From: Asticcacaulis sp. ZE23SCel15
GTDB lineage: Bacteria; Pseudomonadota; Alphaproteobacteria; Caulobacterales; Caulobacteraceae
Length of the DNA stretch: 64,000 nucleotides
Direction of reading: 5' to 3'
Assembly: GCF_030505395.1 (NCBI RefSeq)
Contig: NZ_CP130044.1
Coordinates: forward strand, 3,419,001 to 3,483,000
The position numbers were made by a program, and so were the translations under genes. The notes below the pieces were generated by a model. The model was not told the DNA's origin. It searched no databases and was given only the letters and a program-made list of their open reading frames with translations. This document shows positions 51,639 to 61,229 of this stretch, in pieces. Each line of letters opens with the position of its first letter. The first letter of the stretch is position 1.

Positions 51639-53369
51639 TCAAACGAACATGAAATCCGCAGCCGTCAGGGTCGGCGTATTGAGCAGGAACGCGATAACAT
51701 TGGCTCCGCTTCCGCCCGTGCCATCAACATCATACCACAGGGCTTTGGTCGCGGTATCAAAATAGAAGGTCGCCGTCTGGGCCACAGGCTGTACGCCTGC
51801 CCCTTGGCGCAGGCCAATCCCTTCGGTCAGTGTAAAGCCAGCCGGTATGTTAAACGCCGCCCCTTCGATGACAAAACGGTCCCCTTCAGTGGCGCTGAAG
51901 TCATAAATGCGGTCTGCCAGTTCAGTGCGTGAATTATAAAAGAAATAATCCCCCCCGGCACCGCCCACCAGTTCGTCTTCGCCCGCACCACCGACGAGGA
52001 AATCACCGCCCTCCCCGCCTTCAAGCACGTCATTGCCTACCTCGCCAAAGAGAGTATCAGCGCCGCTTTGGCCATAGATGCGGTCGTTGCCCGCCCCGCC
52101 GTAAAGATAATCGCCCCCCTCTTCGCCGAACAGAACGTCAATCCCCTCCTGACCATACAGGGCATCGATGCCGTCGCCACCCACCAGGGTGTCATTATCC
52201 AGCTCACCAAACAGGGTGTCATTGCCCTGACCGCCATATAAGCCGTCATCACCAAGGCCGCCAATAAGCATATTATCGCCGCTGTTGCCCGTTACGGTAT
52301 TGGCCGCTGAATTACCAATGGCTGTACTGTTCGCGTTTCCAGTCAGAGTAAGGTTTTCGACATAGGCTGACAGGCTATAGCTTATCGACGACAGCACCGT
52401 GTCAATGCCGCCGTAGGTGCCATACAACTCCTCCACCACATCACCGGCATTATCAACCACATAAATATCCGAACCGCCGCCCCCGATCAGCGTGTCGGCT
52501 CCAGCCAATCCATCCAGACGGTTGTTCCCCTCATTACCGGTTATGGTGTTGTTAGACGCATTGCCGGTGCCGTAAACGTGGAGATAACCTGTAAATTCCA
52601 GATTCTCGAAATGCTCAGACAGGGTAAAATCGATACTACCGACAATAACTGTATCTATGCCTTCGTTTGCCGCTTCGGTTATGACAAGACCGCTGTAATA
52701 GTAATATTTATCATCACCGGCGCCTCCGATATAGGTGGCGCTCTGAACGGTTCGTGCATAGGCCGTCTGGAAGGTATCATTACCCTCATTACCGTAAGCG
52801 ATCACTATGCCGCCGCCGACTTCGATAAAGTCGTTACCTTCGCCACCATACACGGTCGCATGCACGCCGCCATTAACCCACATCATATTGATGCCATCGT
52901 TGCCGGCACCGCCGTTAATCACCTGAGTCCCGCGGACAATGACCTCAATACGATCATTGCCATCGCCGCCGTCTATGTTCCCGGATGAAAATACATGGTC
53001 ATTGCCTGCGCCCCCCGAAGCGTAAAAGGCATAGCTTCCGCCTAAAATGACATCATCGCCGTCTTCACCGTAGAGAACATTCTGCCCTCCGCTGTCGTTG
53101 ACATAGTCGCCCACGATAGTATCATTTCCAACGCCACCATAGATGGTGTCATCCCCCTCATAACCATACAGAAAGTCATTTCCGGCCCCGCCATAGAGGG
53201 TGTCATTGCCGCTATTGCCGCTGAGCTGGTCATCATCATCGCCACCATCGATGATATCGTTGCCCCAACTGCCGCTAAGAGTATCCTTCCCGCCCAGGCC
53301 ATTGATAGTGTCGGCGTCGCTGGTACCCGTATAGGTGTCATCCCCTGCGGTTCCGGTATAGGTGGCCAT
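51639..53369 (-). CDS. RTX calcium-binding protein (type I secretion substrate)
   Basis: 576 residues dominated by GGxGxDxLx nonapeptide repeats in an N-terminal block (~15-190), a middle block and a C-terminal block (~350-475), interrupted by NxVTGNSGDNMLIGGLGDD-like units. There is no N-terminal signal peptide. The C-terminal part (FYFDTATKALWYDVDGTGGS, then NTPTLTAADFMFV) matches the M10-type secretion domain that ends many T1SS substrates. No catalytic domain is visible, so it may be a surface or matrix protein. No ABC/HlyD secretion genes are present in the window. Confidence 0.9.
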   Translation of the reverse strand: MATYTGTAGDDTYTGTSDADTINGLGGKDTLSGSWGNDIIDGGDDDDQLSGNSGNDTLYGGAGNDFLYGYEGDDTIYGGVGNDTIVGDYVNDSGGQNVLYGEDGDDVILGGSYAFYASGGAGNDHVFSSGNIDGGDGNDRIEVIVRGTQVINGGAGNDGINMMWVNGGVHATVYGGEGNDFIEVGGGIVIAYGNEGNDTFQTAYARTVQSATYIGGAGDDKYYYYSGLVITEAANEGIDTVIVGSIDFTLSEHFENLEFTGYLHVYGTGNASNNTITGNEGNNRLDGLAGADTLIGGGGSDIYVVDNAGDVVEELYGTYGGIDTVLSSISYSLSAYVENLTLTGNANSTAIGNSAANTVTGNSGDNMLIGGLGDDGLYGGQGNDTLFGELDNDTLVGGDGIDALYGQEGIDVLFGEEGGDYLYGGAGNDRIYGQSGADTLFGEVGNDVLEGGEGGDFLVGGAGEDELVGGAGGDYFFYNSRTELADRIYDFSATEGDRFVIEGAAFNIPAGFTLTEGIGLRQGAGVQPVAQTATFYFDTATKALWYDVDGTGGSGANVIAFLLNTPTLTAADFMFV

Positions 53370-53554
53370 GTCAGCATCTCCTCACTTCAACATTTGGAAG
53401 AGCCAGCAGACCACCACAAAAATCGTGGTTATGCCTAAGCGCAAAAGCCCCCATTAAAGTGAAATATTACCGATTTACCGACCTATTTCAAGTTCGTTGA
53501 ACATCTTTTCCAGCAACCTTTACAACAGCATAAGACGTTTGATCCGCATCCGGA

Positions 53555-54916
53555 TCATTTGGTGCCCCTCAATGACGTCCACCCCGCCTTGGGCGACATA
53601 TCGTCAAGGTTCCAGTCGGCATCGACAAACAGCGCTGTGGTCGGCTTATATTTGGGATAGCCGCTCGACTCCGCTTCGCTATCGATGATCTTGCCGCGCC
53701 CTTCGGCGACATCGGAGATGATCTTAAAGTCGATCGGATCGCGCGCCCACGGCCGCATGCCCGCGCTGACATAGATGGCGTTTTCCAGTTTGGCTGCCGG
53801 AAGGATGCGGATATCGGTGGGCAGGTACGGGGTCTTGGCCGTCAGAATCTTAGCACCCGACGCCGAATAGCGCCCGGTCTGGGGCAGCTTATTGCCGTTT
53901 TCATCAGCGGCAATATTGTCCTTAAGATACAGGCTGACATCGCCTGAGCCGCCCAAAGCAAACAGAGGCACGCCCGGACGGGTATCAGGCCCTGCGCGGT
54001 AAACATTGCCGATCAGGGTGATGATGCCGGTCTGGGGTGCCACCTCACCCCACTCATGGGCGATCAGGTTATAATGTACCGCCTTACCGCCCGGATTGTG
54101 GATCAGGTTGTTGACGATCGCGACATGGGCCCCGCCCTTGATCAGGGGACTGCGTTCTTCATTGGAATTATAGAGATTGCCGTAGATCAGGATTTTCTCG
54201 GCATTGTCGTGGATCAGGGTGCCCTTGGAATGCTCGCCCTTTTCGTGGACGGAATTGGCCAGCCCTTCGGCAATGATATTGTGGCTTAAGGTGACACGGT
54301 TGGACGTGCCTTTGCGCCACTCATCAGGCGTGGCCCCTTCAAAGCGCGGACCTGATGCCGACAGGTTCTCATCAGTCGCCCATGAGAACGAGCAATGGTC
54401 GATGATGACATTATAGGCGCTGCGCGTTGACAGGCCGTCAAGACCGCCACTGCGCGGGGCCTTGTCATTGGCACCGGGACGAATGGCGACGTGCTGCAGG
54501 ATCACGTCATGGGTGGCGATCCCGAACTCGCCACGCACGAAGGTGATGCCGGGGTTGGGCGCCGTCTGGCCGGCAATGGTCACAAAGGGCTTAGCGATGC
54601 GCAAAGTAGCGCCTTTCAGGTCGATCACTCCGCCGACTTCAAACACGATGATGCGCGGGCCATCGGCAGCAATCGCCTCGGCAAACGATCCGGGGCCGGT
54701 AGCCTCAAGGGTGGTGACGCGGATAATGCGCCCGCCCTGGCCGCCTTTGGTGTCGGCAGCCCAACCCTTGACGTCGGCGGTGGTCTGGCTGAGGTCATGA
54801 TCCTCAGTGAAAGCGCGCACCGGTTGTGCCTGAGCCGTTGCGGTATCAGCAGCCCCGATTAGCATCAGGGCCGCACACCCGGCCAGACTTAAAAGGGATC
54901 TCAGATGTTTGGGCAT
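53555..54916 (-). CDS. Secreted PL1-like pectate lyase
   Basis: 453 residues with a signal peptide (MPKHLRSLLSLAGCAALMLIG). The mature protein has the right-handed parallel beta-helix pattern of polysaccharide lyase family 1 relatives: GGQGGRIIRVTTLEATGPGS, FEVGGVIDLKGATLRI, TIAGQTAPNPGITFVRG and NVIIDHCSFSWATDENL, where the catalytic-site and Ca-binding residues should lie. It cleaves polygalacturonate by beta-elimination in the periplasm or outside. It is last in the pectin locus, 24 bases after the CE12 gene. Confidence 0.9.
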   Translation of the reverse strand: MPKHLRSLLSLAGCAALMLIGAADTATAQAQPVRAFTEDHDLSQTTADVKGWAADTKGGQGGRIIRVTTLEATGPGSFAEAIAADGPRIIVFEVGGVIDLKGATLRIAKPFVTIAGQTAPNPGITFVRGEFGIATHDVILQHVAIRPGANDKAPRSGGLDGLSTRSAYNVIIDHCSFSWATDENLSASGPRFEGATPDEWRKGTSNRVTLSHNIIAEGLANSVHEKGEHSKGTLIHDNAEKILIYGNLYNSNEERSPLIKGGAHVAIVNNLIHNPGGKAVHYNLIAHEWGEVAPQTGIITLIGNVYRAGPDTRPGVPLFALGGSGDVSLYLKDNIAADENGNKLPQTGRYSASGAKILTAKTPYLPTDIRILPAAKLENAIYVSAGMRPWARDPIDFKIISDVAEGRGKIIDSEAESSGYPKYKPTTALFVDADWNLDDMSPKAGWTSLRGTK

Positions 54917-54940
54917 GGTAACCTCCTGTAATTTCTTATT

Positions 54941-55834
54941 TTATGGTATCAGATCGCGGCGCAGATCCGGCACAGCGGCCGCCAGTTCGCGGGTGACGAT
55001 TTTGGCAAAAAAGTCCGCCCCGTCACGGCCCAGATGGGTGTAGTCAAAGCTCAGTTTCGCCTGTCCCATGGGTTCCAGTGAATCACGGATTTGCGCTTCG
55101 GTCATGGGCGGCGCATTAGGTGCAGGCGCAACCCCGGTAGAACCGGCGATGGTCGTGCCGGTCTTTCCGGCCTCAAGCACCTGTGGCGACGGCGGTTTCT
55201 GAGCAAACTTCATGGCCTCAGCCGCGCCCATGGCCTGCACGGCTTCCTGTGAGCGGGCATAGAGATCGACCAGCGGCACGTTCATCTCCTTGGCCACCGC
55301 GCGGGTCGCTTCCGCCCACGGCCCCAGATCGTTTTCGACCTTACCATCTTTGAAACCGCGTCGCGTCAGGGGCGTCACCAGCACCGGAATGGCACCGGCG
55401 GCGCGCACTTCAGTGACATAGGCCGCCAGATTTTGCGGGAACTCGGTCTTAAGATCGGTCGAGCGCCCCGGCTTACCCGGCTGATCATTATGGCCAAACT
55501 GGATCAGCACATAGGTTTTGGCAAACCCGCCCGACTTCATTTCGGCCAGCGCAATATCCCATGAGCCCTCGGCGCGGTAGTTGAAGGTAGACCGCCCGCC
55601 GCGCGCCAGATTGACACACGCGGTAAACGACGTCAGGTGATAACCGCAAAAGCTCGGCCCCCACCCCCCAACCACCGCCGTCGTCGAATCCCCGACCAGA
55701 ACGATCTTCTTGGCGGTGATTTTCTTAACCTGCGCGCGGGCCTCGGCATCGGTCAGCACAGGCGGCGCGGCGGGTGTCTGGGCCGCAGCCCCTCCGGCGT
55801 ATAAGGCTGCCAGTAGAATGAGCCACTTCATCAT
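54941..55834 (-). CDS. Rhamnogalacturonan acetylesterase (CE12, SGNH fold)
   Basis: 297 residues from ATG 55834 (overlapping the PL10 stop in ATGA fashion); signal peptide MMKWLILLAALYAGGAAAQ. SGNH blocks: VGDSTTAVVGGWG (Ser), GHNDQPGKPG (Asn) and DYTHLGRDGADFF (Asp/His). It removes acetyl groups from rhamnogalacturonan or other pectic chains so lyases can act. It is translationally coupled to the PL10 lyase. Confidence 0.93.
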   Translation of the reverse strand: MMKWLILLAALYAGGAAAQTPAAPPVLTDAEARAQVKKITAKKIVLVGDSTTAVVGGWGPSFCGYHLTSFTACVNLARGGRSTFNYRAEGSWDIALAEMKSGGFAKTYVLIQFGHNDQPGKPGRSTDLKTEFPQNLAAYVTEVRAAGAIPVLVTPLTRRGFKDGKVENDLGPWAEATRAVAKEMNVPLVDLYARSQEAVQAMGAAEAMKFAQKPPSPQVLEAGKTGTTIAGSTGVAPAPNAPPMTEAQIRDSLEPMGQAKLSFDYTHLGRDGADFFAKIVTRELAAAVPDLRRDLIP

Positions 55835-57138
55835 TTTGTCACCGGATGTTTGGCGCGCCAAGTTTCATAGGCCTCAATGGCCTTTTGCGGGCTGGTCGAG
55901 AACCAGGCATAGCCGTTGCGGCGTCCCGCGCTGACGTCGTCGACGGTGTCGAAAATTTGCTTGGAACGGTCGCTGAAGATCGGCTTGAAGGTCTTCATGT
56001 CGTAGTAACGTGACCACAGCGGCGGGGCATCGGTTTGCGCGTGCAAGCGGCGGCCATCGTCACCCTCGACGCGCTTAAAGACATAGCCGTCGATCTTGAG
56101 GGCTTTGAGCATGGCCGCACCGGCATGGACGGCCTTGATCTCCTCCGGCGACGGATCGGGGCGCTGCATCAGATACATCAGAATACCGGCACTCTCGGTC
56201 GAGGACAGCGACGGCGGCTCATAGTTACGCGCCGAGGTTGGCTGTCCGGTCAGCGGATCATACTGCTGCGGCCACAGGGTCAGCTTGCCGTCGATCACCA
56301 CCTGCCCGGCCAGCAGGGCCTTCAACCCCGCCTGCTCGGCGGCACGGGCGCGGGCTTTAAGGGCGTCGGGCAGGAAGGCGAAATCACCCTTCCCGGCCCC
56401 GGCATCGCGCATCAGGCTTATAACGCCTTCCATAGCGTTGTCGTTGAGGGTGACCATATCGTGATAGCCGCCTTGCAGCGGCCACACCTGCGGCCAGCCA
56501 CCGTTGGGAAACTGAGCGGCCAGCAGGTATTCAATCCCGCGCACAATGCTTTTGTGATACAGCGTCGCCTCAGCCGGATTTTGGACGGCCACTCGCGCCA
56601 GATAACGGATTTCAGTGATAGTTGCACCATTGTCGGTCGTGCCGACATAGCTCCATTTGTCGATCAAAGGCCGGTCGAAATTGGCCGGATCATTGACGCG
56701 TCCTTCATTGCCGCCGACATAGGCCTGCCCTTTTTGGCGCGGCGGGACGTTATAGGGCTGGTTCTTGCCCCAGCCGCCTGCGGGGGTCTGGTAGCTGATG
56801 ATCGAATCCGCCACGGCGCGCGCCTCAGCGGTTTTATACCACGCGGCCTCGGCTTTGAGCGGCATGGTCGCCTCGCCATTACCGGTCGCCGGTTCCGCCG
56901 GAATAGCGGTCAGGCCCTTGCGCTCAGCCATCAAGGCGTCCTGATCGGCAGTCATCTGCGCTTTGGACCGCGCTAGATAGTCCAGCCAGACTTTAGACTG
57001 CGGGCCGGCAAGTTCGGTGATGCGCGCCTCATTGAGCGGCGGCGACGGCACGTTCATGCCGATTTCCTTGGCCTGCGCGGTGGTCAGGAAGGCGGCGACC
57101 ATGAGGGCGGCCAGTGATGGTACGATATATTTTTTCAC
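55831..57138 (-). CDS. Pectate lyase, PL10 (PelA type)
   Basis: 435 residues with a signal peptide ending TAQA. PL10 (alpha/alpha)3 toroid pattern: SYQTPAGGWGKNQPYNVPPR, VGGNEGRVNDPANFDRPLID, FPNGGWPQVWPLQGGYHDMV, and a C-terminal RYYDMKTFKPIFSDRSKQIF segment. It cleaves polygalacturonate with a catalytic Arg and Ca2+. The preceding gene is the GH2 enzyme 18 bases away, so it lies mid-operon. Confidence 0.94.
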   Translation of the reverse strand: MKKYIVPSLAALMVAAFLTTAQAKEIGMNVPSPPLNEARITELAGPQSKVWLDYLARSKAQMTADQDALMAERKGLTAIPAEPATGNGEATMPLKAEAAWYKTAEARAVADSIISYQTPAGGWGKNQPYNVPPRQKGQAYVGGNEGRVNDPANFDRPLIDKWSYVGTTDNGATITEIRYLARVAVQNPAEATLYHKSIVRGIEYLLAAQFPNGGWPQVWPLQGGYHDMVTLNDNAMEGVISLMRDAGAGKGDFAFLPDALKARARAAEQAGLKALLAGQVVIDGKLTLWPQQYDPLTGQPTSARNYEPPSLSSTESAGILMYLMQRPDPSPEEIKAVHAGAAMLKALKIDGYVFKRVEGDDGRRLHAQTDAPPLWSRYYDMKTFKPIFSDRSKQIFDTVDDVSAGRRNGYAWFSTSPQKAIEAYETWRAKHPVTK

Positions 57139-57156
57139 GATAGTCTTCCCTGTGTT

Positions 57157-60100
57157 CTAAACACTAAGCCAGTTGATGGCGTTAATTAACAGCCGCGTTT
57201 GCAGTGGCGTGACCATATCCGGCAGACGATGAACCATGACCTTCATGGCATTTTTTTGCACTACAAAGGTCGCCGCGCCATTGTGGCGGTCGTGGTCGCG
57301 ACTATAGGCGGCGAGAACCTCGATACTGTCACCGTCGATGATCAGGCCATTGGACGGCTGGCCTTCGATCTGATGGAACACTGAGGTTGCCTGATCGACC
57401 GGCAGGCCATCGAAAATGGCGTGGGCCCGCAGATAGTTCCAGTTGCCCATCCACGGCGCGCGTAAGTTTCCGACCGCCCCGGAATAGCTGAATACCCCAA
57501 GGTTTGAGAGTTGCTTGGCCACCCCGTCGGCTAAACCATCTTCGGGCACATAGGCCATTAGCGGCGTACCGGATTTGACGGCGGCCAACACATCGGCGGG
57601 CAGTTCGCCCAGCACCAGTTTCGGTTTTTCATCCTTGCTCGGCTGGGCCTCAAGGCCGGTCTGTTCACCGATCTGGCGGCGGGCGATTTCATCGGCTTTC
57701 AAGCCCGAAGCGATAATGGCGTCATATTTGGCCCCGGCTTTGAAATCCTCAAAGGTCACCCCCTTAATCGCCGTCAACTGATCGCGGAAGGATTTTGACA
57801 CGCCCGACAGGCCAATCCGCACAGGTTTTGCGAACGCGGGTTTGGTATCCACCACCCATATCTCGCGCACAAAGGACGGATGGCCCTTAAGCTCGATCTG
57901 GATCTTGTTCAGGCCCGGTTTGGTCAGGGCCGGTGTTTTAACACTTTCCGCCAGCAGATAGCGGTATTGATCGCGGACATGGGTTGGCGCGGCATAGGTG
58001 GTGATAGCGGTTGCCTTACCGTCCGGTTCAATCAGGCTCAGCTTCAATTCACCCTGAACCTGCGCATCCGTATCATTGAGCAGATAGATATCCAGTTCCG
58101 CCGCCTCACCGGCCGCGTAGACCAGTTTGCGCTGCTTGGCGATCGGTCGCACCGGCAACAGACTCTGTTTGATCAGGTCGGGATTGGCTTTGAAATATCT
58201 GAGGTTATCGACAATGCCGGAATGGTTTTCGATCGCCGTTGTTTCCCAGCCGGAGATGGCGGCGACATCGACTTCATCACCAATACGGATGTTTTCCATA
58301 TAGTTCTGCCAGCCGTCATAGACCTTGCGCCCTACCGACAAAAACAGGCTTTCGGTCGTAGGAAACGCCTTACGGAACCCCCATTTATCGAGGTAAGCCG
58401 AGGTATTTTCGACAATGACCTTATGATCCTCCAGGTCGTAGGATTTACCGCCACTGGCCAGGATATCGGCCACCATCTTCACATGGTTATCGGCGACCGC
58501 GCAGCCCTGCATTTCGCCGAATTCGACGATGAAGGGCTTGCCCGTCTGACGATGCACATAGTCGTCTTTGTTGACGTAAAAACGGTCGTACCACTGATCG
58601 CCCGCGGCCTGATGCTCAACCCACCAGCCGCCCCATGGTTCCACGTCCGAGCGGTAATAGTGGTCGTTATAGGCCAGATACATAGCTTGCGCTGCGCCGC
58701 GTTTAACAAAGCCGTCATTGAGGATGACCGTGCGCGATGGATCGGTGTCGTGAATGGCTTTCAGCACCCGCTGCACATCGGGATTTTGCAGATTGGCCCC
58801 GATCTCGTTTTGCAGGGTATAGTGCGCCAGTGACGGGTGCGAGCGGAAGGTTTTGGCCATCGCCACGCATTTTTCAAACATGAAATCACGGCTGAACTGA
58901 TCGGCTTCATTGAGCGTTTCGCCGGGTTTCAGGTCTTTGGCAATGGCGTGACGGCCACCGCCGGGCTCCATCACCCGCATCAGGCCCAGTTCGTCCTGAG
59001 CTGTAAAGACATCGTGCTTACCGACATTGCGGTGGGCGTGCAGGCAGTTGAGGCCCAAATCTTTAGCCGCCTCGACCTCCCGCCGCGACAGGGCCTTGGT
59101 CGGCCACATGCCGTTATAGGCCCAGTAGCCCCAGGAAATGGCCGAATATAGCTTGATGCGCTTACCGTTCAGCCGCAGCAGGGCATCGGTGCCGACGCCA
59201 TCCACCACAAACCAGCGGAAACCAAAACGCACGGTCTTGACCGACGCGCCCTTACCCGCCGGCCATTCAAAACGCAGGCGGTAGAGGTTGCGGGTCTCCA
59301 GATCCCACAGTTTGGCATCCGGCTTAGACAGCGTGAACTTCACCACCGCGCGATTGCCGGTAATATTGAGGCTATCGAGTTTAATATCGGCGGCCTGCGG
59401 CGCGCCGTGATCATCCAGCAAGGTAATTTTGGGTTTGCCGGTTTTGACGGGTTTGCTTAGCGCCACTTCCATATGGGCCGTGACCGTGTGCGCCTCCGGC
59501 GTGTTCAGTACCCATGCGTCCTCAATGTGCGCCTCCAGCGGATGCACACTCAATGACATACCGCGATCCAGCCCGCCAAAGCCGTGGGAGGCAAACAGCT
59601 TCAGCTTGCCCCACATCATGGTGGTCGAGTTGCGCCAGTCATAGCGCCCGCCCGGATTGGTGATGCGGATGGCCAGCCGGTTGGCCTGACCCGGTTTCAT
59701 GGCGGAGGTCAGATCACAATCGATCGGCAGTTCCGACATGATCGAATAGCCGACCAGTTGCTCATTGAGGAACACTTCTGCCCTTAAGCGCGCCCCGCGG
59801 ATATGCAGCCGCACGCGCTTACCCTTGGCAGAGGCCGGGACGGTGATATCGCGCCACCACCACGACACCCCGCGATAGGCACCGTTTTGCGGCACATCGT
59901 CATCGGCGGCATAGCGATATTCATCCCCCGTATAAGGCCGCAGGCCAAACCGGCCCCAGAAATACTGCTCGACCGTTGCGGGCAAGGTCACCGTGACTTC
60001 GGGTTTAAGCGCCCCCCACCCGCCGGTCGGCGGATTTATGGCTAAGGTTTTCAGATCGACCTGCGACGGCAGAAAGATCACATCGTCCTTATAGGCTGCG

Positions 60101-60240
60101 GCCTCATCGATCCACAGGTTCCAGCCTTCGTCGGGGATGTCCGTGCGGTTGGGTTCAGCAGCTTGACTGGCTCCTGAAAGTGTTGCGGCGGTTCCGACGG
60201 CGGCAGATGCGCCAAGGAAATGACGGCGGTTAAGGTTCAT
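57157..60240 (-). CDS. GH2-family glycoside hydrolase with Tat signal
   Basis: 1027 residues from ATG 60240, starting with a twin-arginine leader (MNLNRRHFLGASAAVGTAAT). Jelly-roll sugar-binding domain, immunoglobulin-like domain and TIM barrel: acid/base Glu in LQNEIGANLQ and nucleophile Glu in FIVEFGEMQG. The closest function is a beta-galactosidase, beta-glucuronidase or similar activity on pectin side chains. A ~200-residue C-terminal extension (DTKPAFAKPVRIGLSG to the end) may be a further beta domain. Folded export suggests a metal or pre-folding need. It starts 4 bases after the pectinesterase stop. Confidence 0.9.
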   Translation of the reverse strand: MNLNRRHFLGASAAVGTAATLSGASQAAEPNRTDIPDEGWNLWIDEAAAYKDDVIFLPSQVDLKTLAINPPTGGWGALKPEVTVTLPATVEQYFWGRFGLRPYTGDEYRYAADDDVPQNGAYRGVSWWWRDITVPASAKGKRVRLHIRGARLRAEVFLNEQLVGYSIMSELPIDCDLTSAMKPGQANRLAIRITNPGGRYDWRNSTTMMWGKLKLFASHGFGGLDRGMSLSVHPLEAHIEDAWVLNTPEAHTVTAHMEVALSKPVKTGKPKITLLDDHGAPQAADIKLDSLNITGNRAVVKFTLSKPDAKLWDLETRNLYRLRFEWPAGKGASVKTVRFGFRWFVVDGVGTDALLRLNGKRIKLYSAISWGYWAYNGMWPTKALSRREVEAAKDLGLNCLHAHRNVGKHDVFTAQDELGLMRVMEPGGGRHAIAKDLKPGETLNEADQFSRDFMFEKCVAMAKTFRSHPSLAHYTLQNEIGANLQNPDVQRVLKAIHDTDPSRTVILNDGFVKRGAAQAMYLAYNDHYYRSDVEPWGGWWVEHQAAGDQWYDRFYVNKDDYVHRQTGKPFIVEFGEMQGCAVADNHVKMVADILASGGKSYDLEDHKVIVENTSAYLDKWGFRKAFPTTESLFLSVGRKVYDGWQNYMENIRIGDEVDVAAISGWETTAIENHSGIVDNLRYFKANPDLIKQSLLPVRPIAKQRKLVYAAGEAAELDIYLLNDTDAQVQGELKLSLIEPDGKATAITTYAAPTHVRDQYRYLLAESVKTPALTKPGLNKIQIELKGHPSFVREIWVVDTKPAFAKPVRIGLSGVSKSFRDQLTAIKGVTFEDFKAGAKYDAIIASGLKADEIARRQIGEQTGLEAQPSKDEKPKLVLGELPADVLAAVKSGTPLMAYVPEDGLADGVAKQLSNLGVFSYSGAVGNLRAPWMGNWNYLRAHAIFDGLPVDQATSVFHQIEGQPSNGLIIDGDSIEVLAAYSRDHDRHNGAATFVVQKNAMKVMVHRLPDMVTPLQTRLLINAINWLSV

Positions 60241-60244
60241 GGTT

Positions 60245-61213
60245 TTAACCTTCAATCCAGCTTGTATCTTTGAACACGGCCTTCAGCCGCCATTTCGCCG
60301 CCTGATATGGTGTCAGGGACTTGGCCCAGAACACCCGCTGGCTCATATCGCCGCCGGGGCCGGTCGAATTAAACTCAGCATAGTGAGCGGTGGCATAGGT
60401 TTCGGTCTTGCCCGGCGTCCATTCGCGCCAGCCTTCGGGATGGATGGCACCGTCGATTTGGGTATCGAGGAAAACCACCTGCGCATGAGGCCGCCACGCC
60501 CGCCCGAAATAATAATTCCCCGTCCCCGCCGTCGTGATGCGACAGTGGTCAAACACATAGGCCGAGGTTTCGGTCACTGCCGTGCGGCTATGGGCGGTGA
60601 TGAAGGCCGTGTCGCGTTTCAGCACATGCAGGTGGCAACGATCAAAAAAGGCCAGCGCATTGCCGAAGATGAAATCGACATGGCCTTCGATATAGCAGTC
60701 CTTATAATATTGGCGACTGGGATTATTTTTGTCTTTTGAGGCCGCGTACAGCGTGTCCTGCGCCCCCAGCAGTATGACCCGGTTCAGCACCGCCCGGTCA
60801 GCCGTCAGATAAAGCGCCACCGCCTGCGACGGATCGGCATCATGATTATAGTCATTGGATATGGTCAGGTTTTGCGCCCGAAAACCGTCGCCGGTGACCG
60901 TAAAGGACGATGATTTGCCCGTGCCGCCGGCCATTTTAGCGCTGTCGCCCCAGACGATGACCGTATCATCAGGCCGCTCGCCCTTCCCGATGATATGAAC
61001 ATCGGGCTTAAAAAGCGTCAGCTTTTCGCGATAGGTGCCCGCCGACAACTCAATCACCCCGCCGGTCGCGGGTAGGGCCTCAAACGCCGCCGACAGGGTT
61101 TTGTGATCGGCAGGGACACGAATGACAGGCCGGTTTTGCACTTGAGCCCACACGGAAGTAACCGGTGTCACCGCCGCCGCAAGGCCGCTTAAAACTAATC
61201 TACGTGAGATCAT
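60245..61213 (-). CDS. Pectinesterase (CE8)
   Basis: 322 residues from ATG 61213 (MISRRLVLSGLAAAVTPVTS), probably a Tat-like or Sec signal. CE8 active-site motifs: GAQDTLYAASKD (first Asp), GHVDFIFGNALAFF (second Asp) and YYFGRAWRPH (Arg). It demethylates homogalacturonan, providing the substrate of the lyases downstream. The longer reading frame up to 61369 is antisense-like coding within the GH3 gene and is not used. The GH3 stop lies 17 bases upstream. Confidence 0.94.
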   Translation of the reverse strand: MISRRLVLSGLAAAVTPVTSVWAQVQNRPVIRVPADHKTLSAAFEALPATGGVIELSAGTYREKLTLFKPDVHIIGKGERPDDTVIVWGDSAKMAGGTGKSSSFTVTGDGFRAQNLTISNDYNHDADPSQAVALYLTADRAVLNRVILLGAQDTLYAASKDKNNPSRQYYKDCYIEGHVDFIFGNALAFFDRCHLHVLKRDTAFITAHSRTAVTETSAYVFDHCRITTAGTGNYYFGRAWRPHAQVVFLDTQIDGAIHPEGWREWTPGKTETYATAHYAEFNSTGPGGDMSQRVFWAKSLTPYQAAKWRLKAVFKDTSWIEG

Positions 61214-61229
61214 GTTGAGCATTCCGTTC

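Noticed and set aside
57880-58833. 317-codon plus-strand frame inside the GH2 gene
   Set aside because: Antisense shadow of the GH2 enzyme, with no recognisable motif or ribosome site. The similar frames at 56035-56976, 61626-62591 and 33295-34290 were rejected for the same reason.
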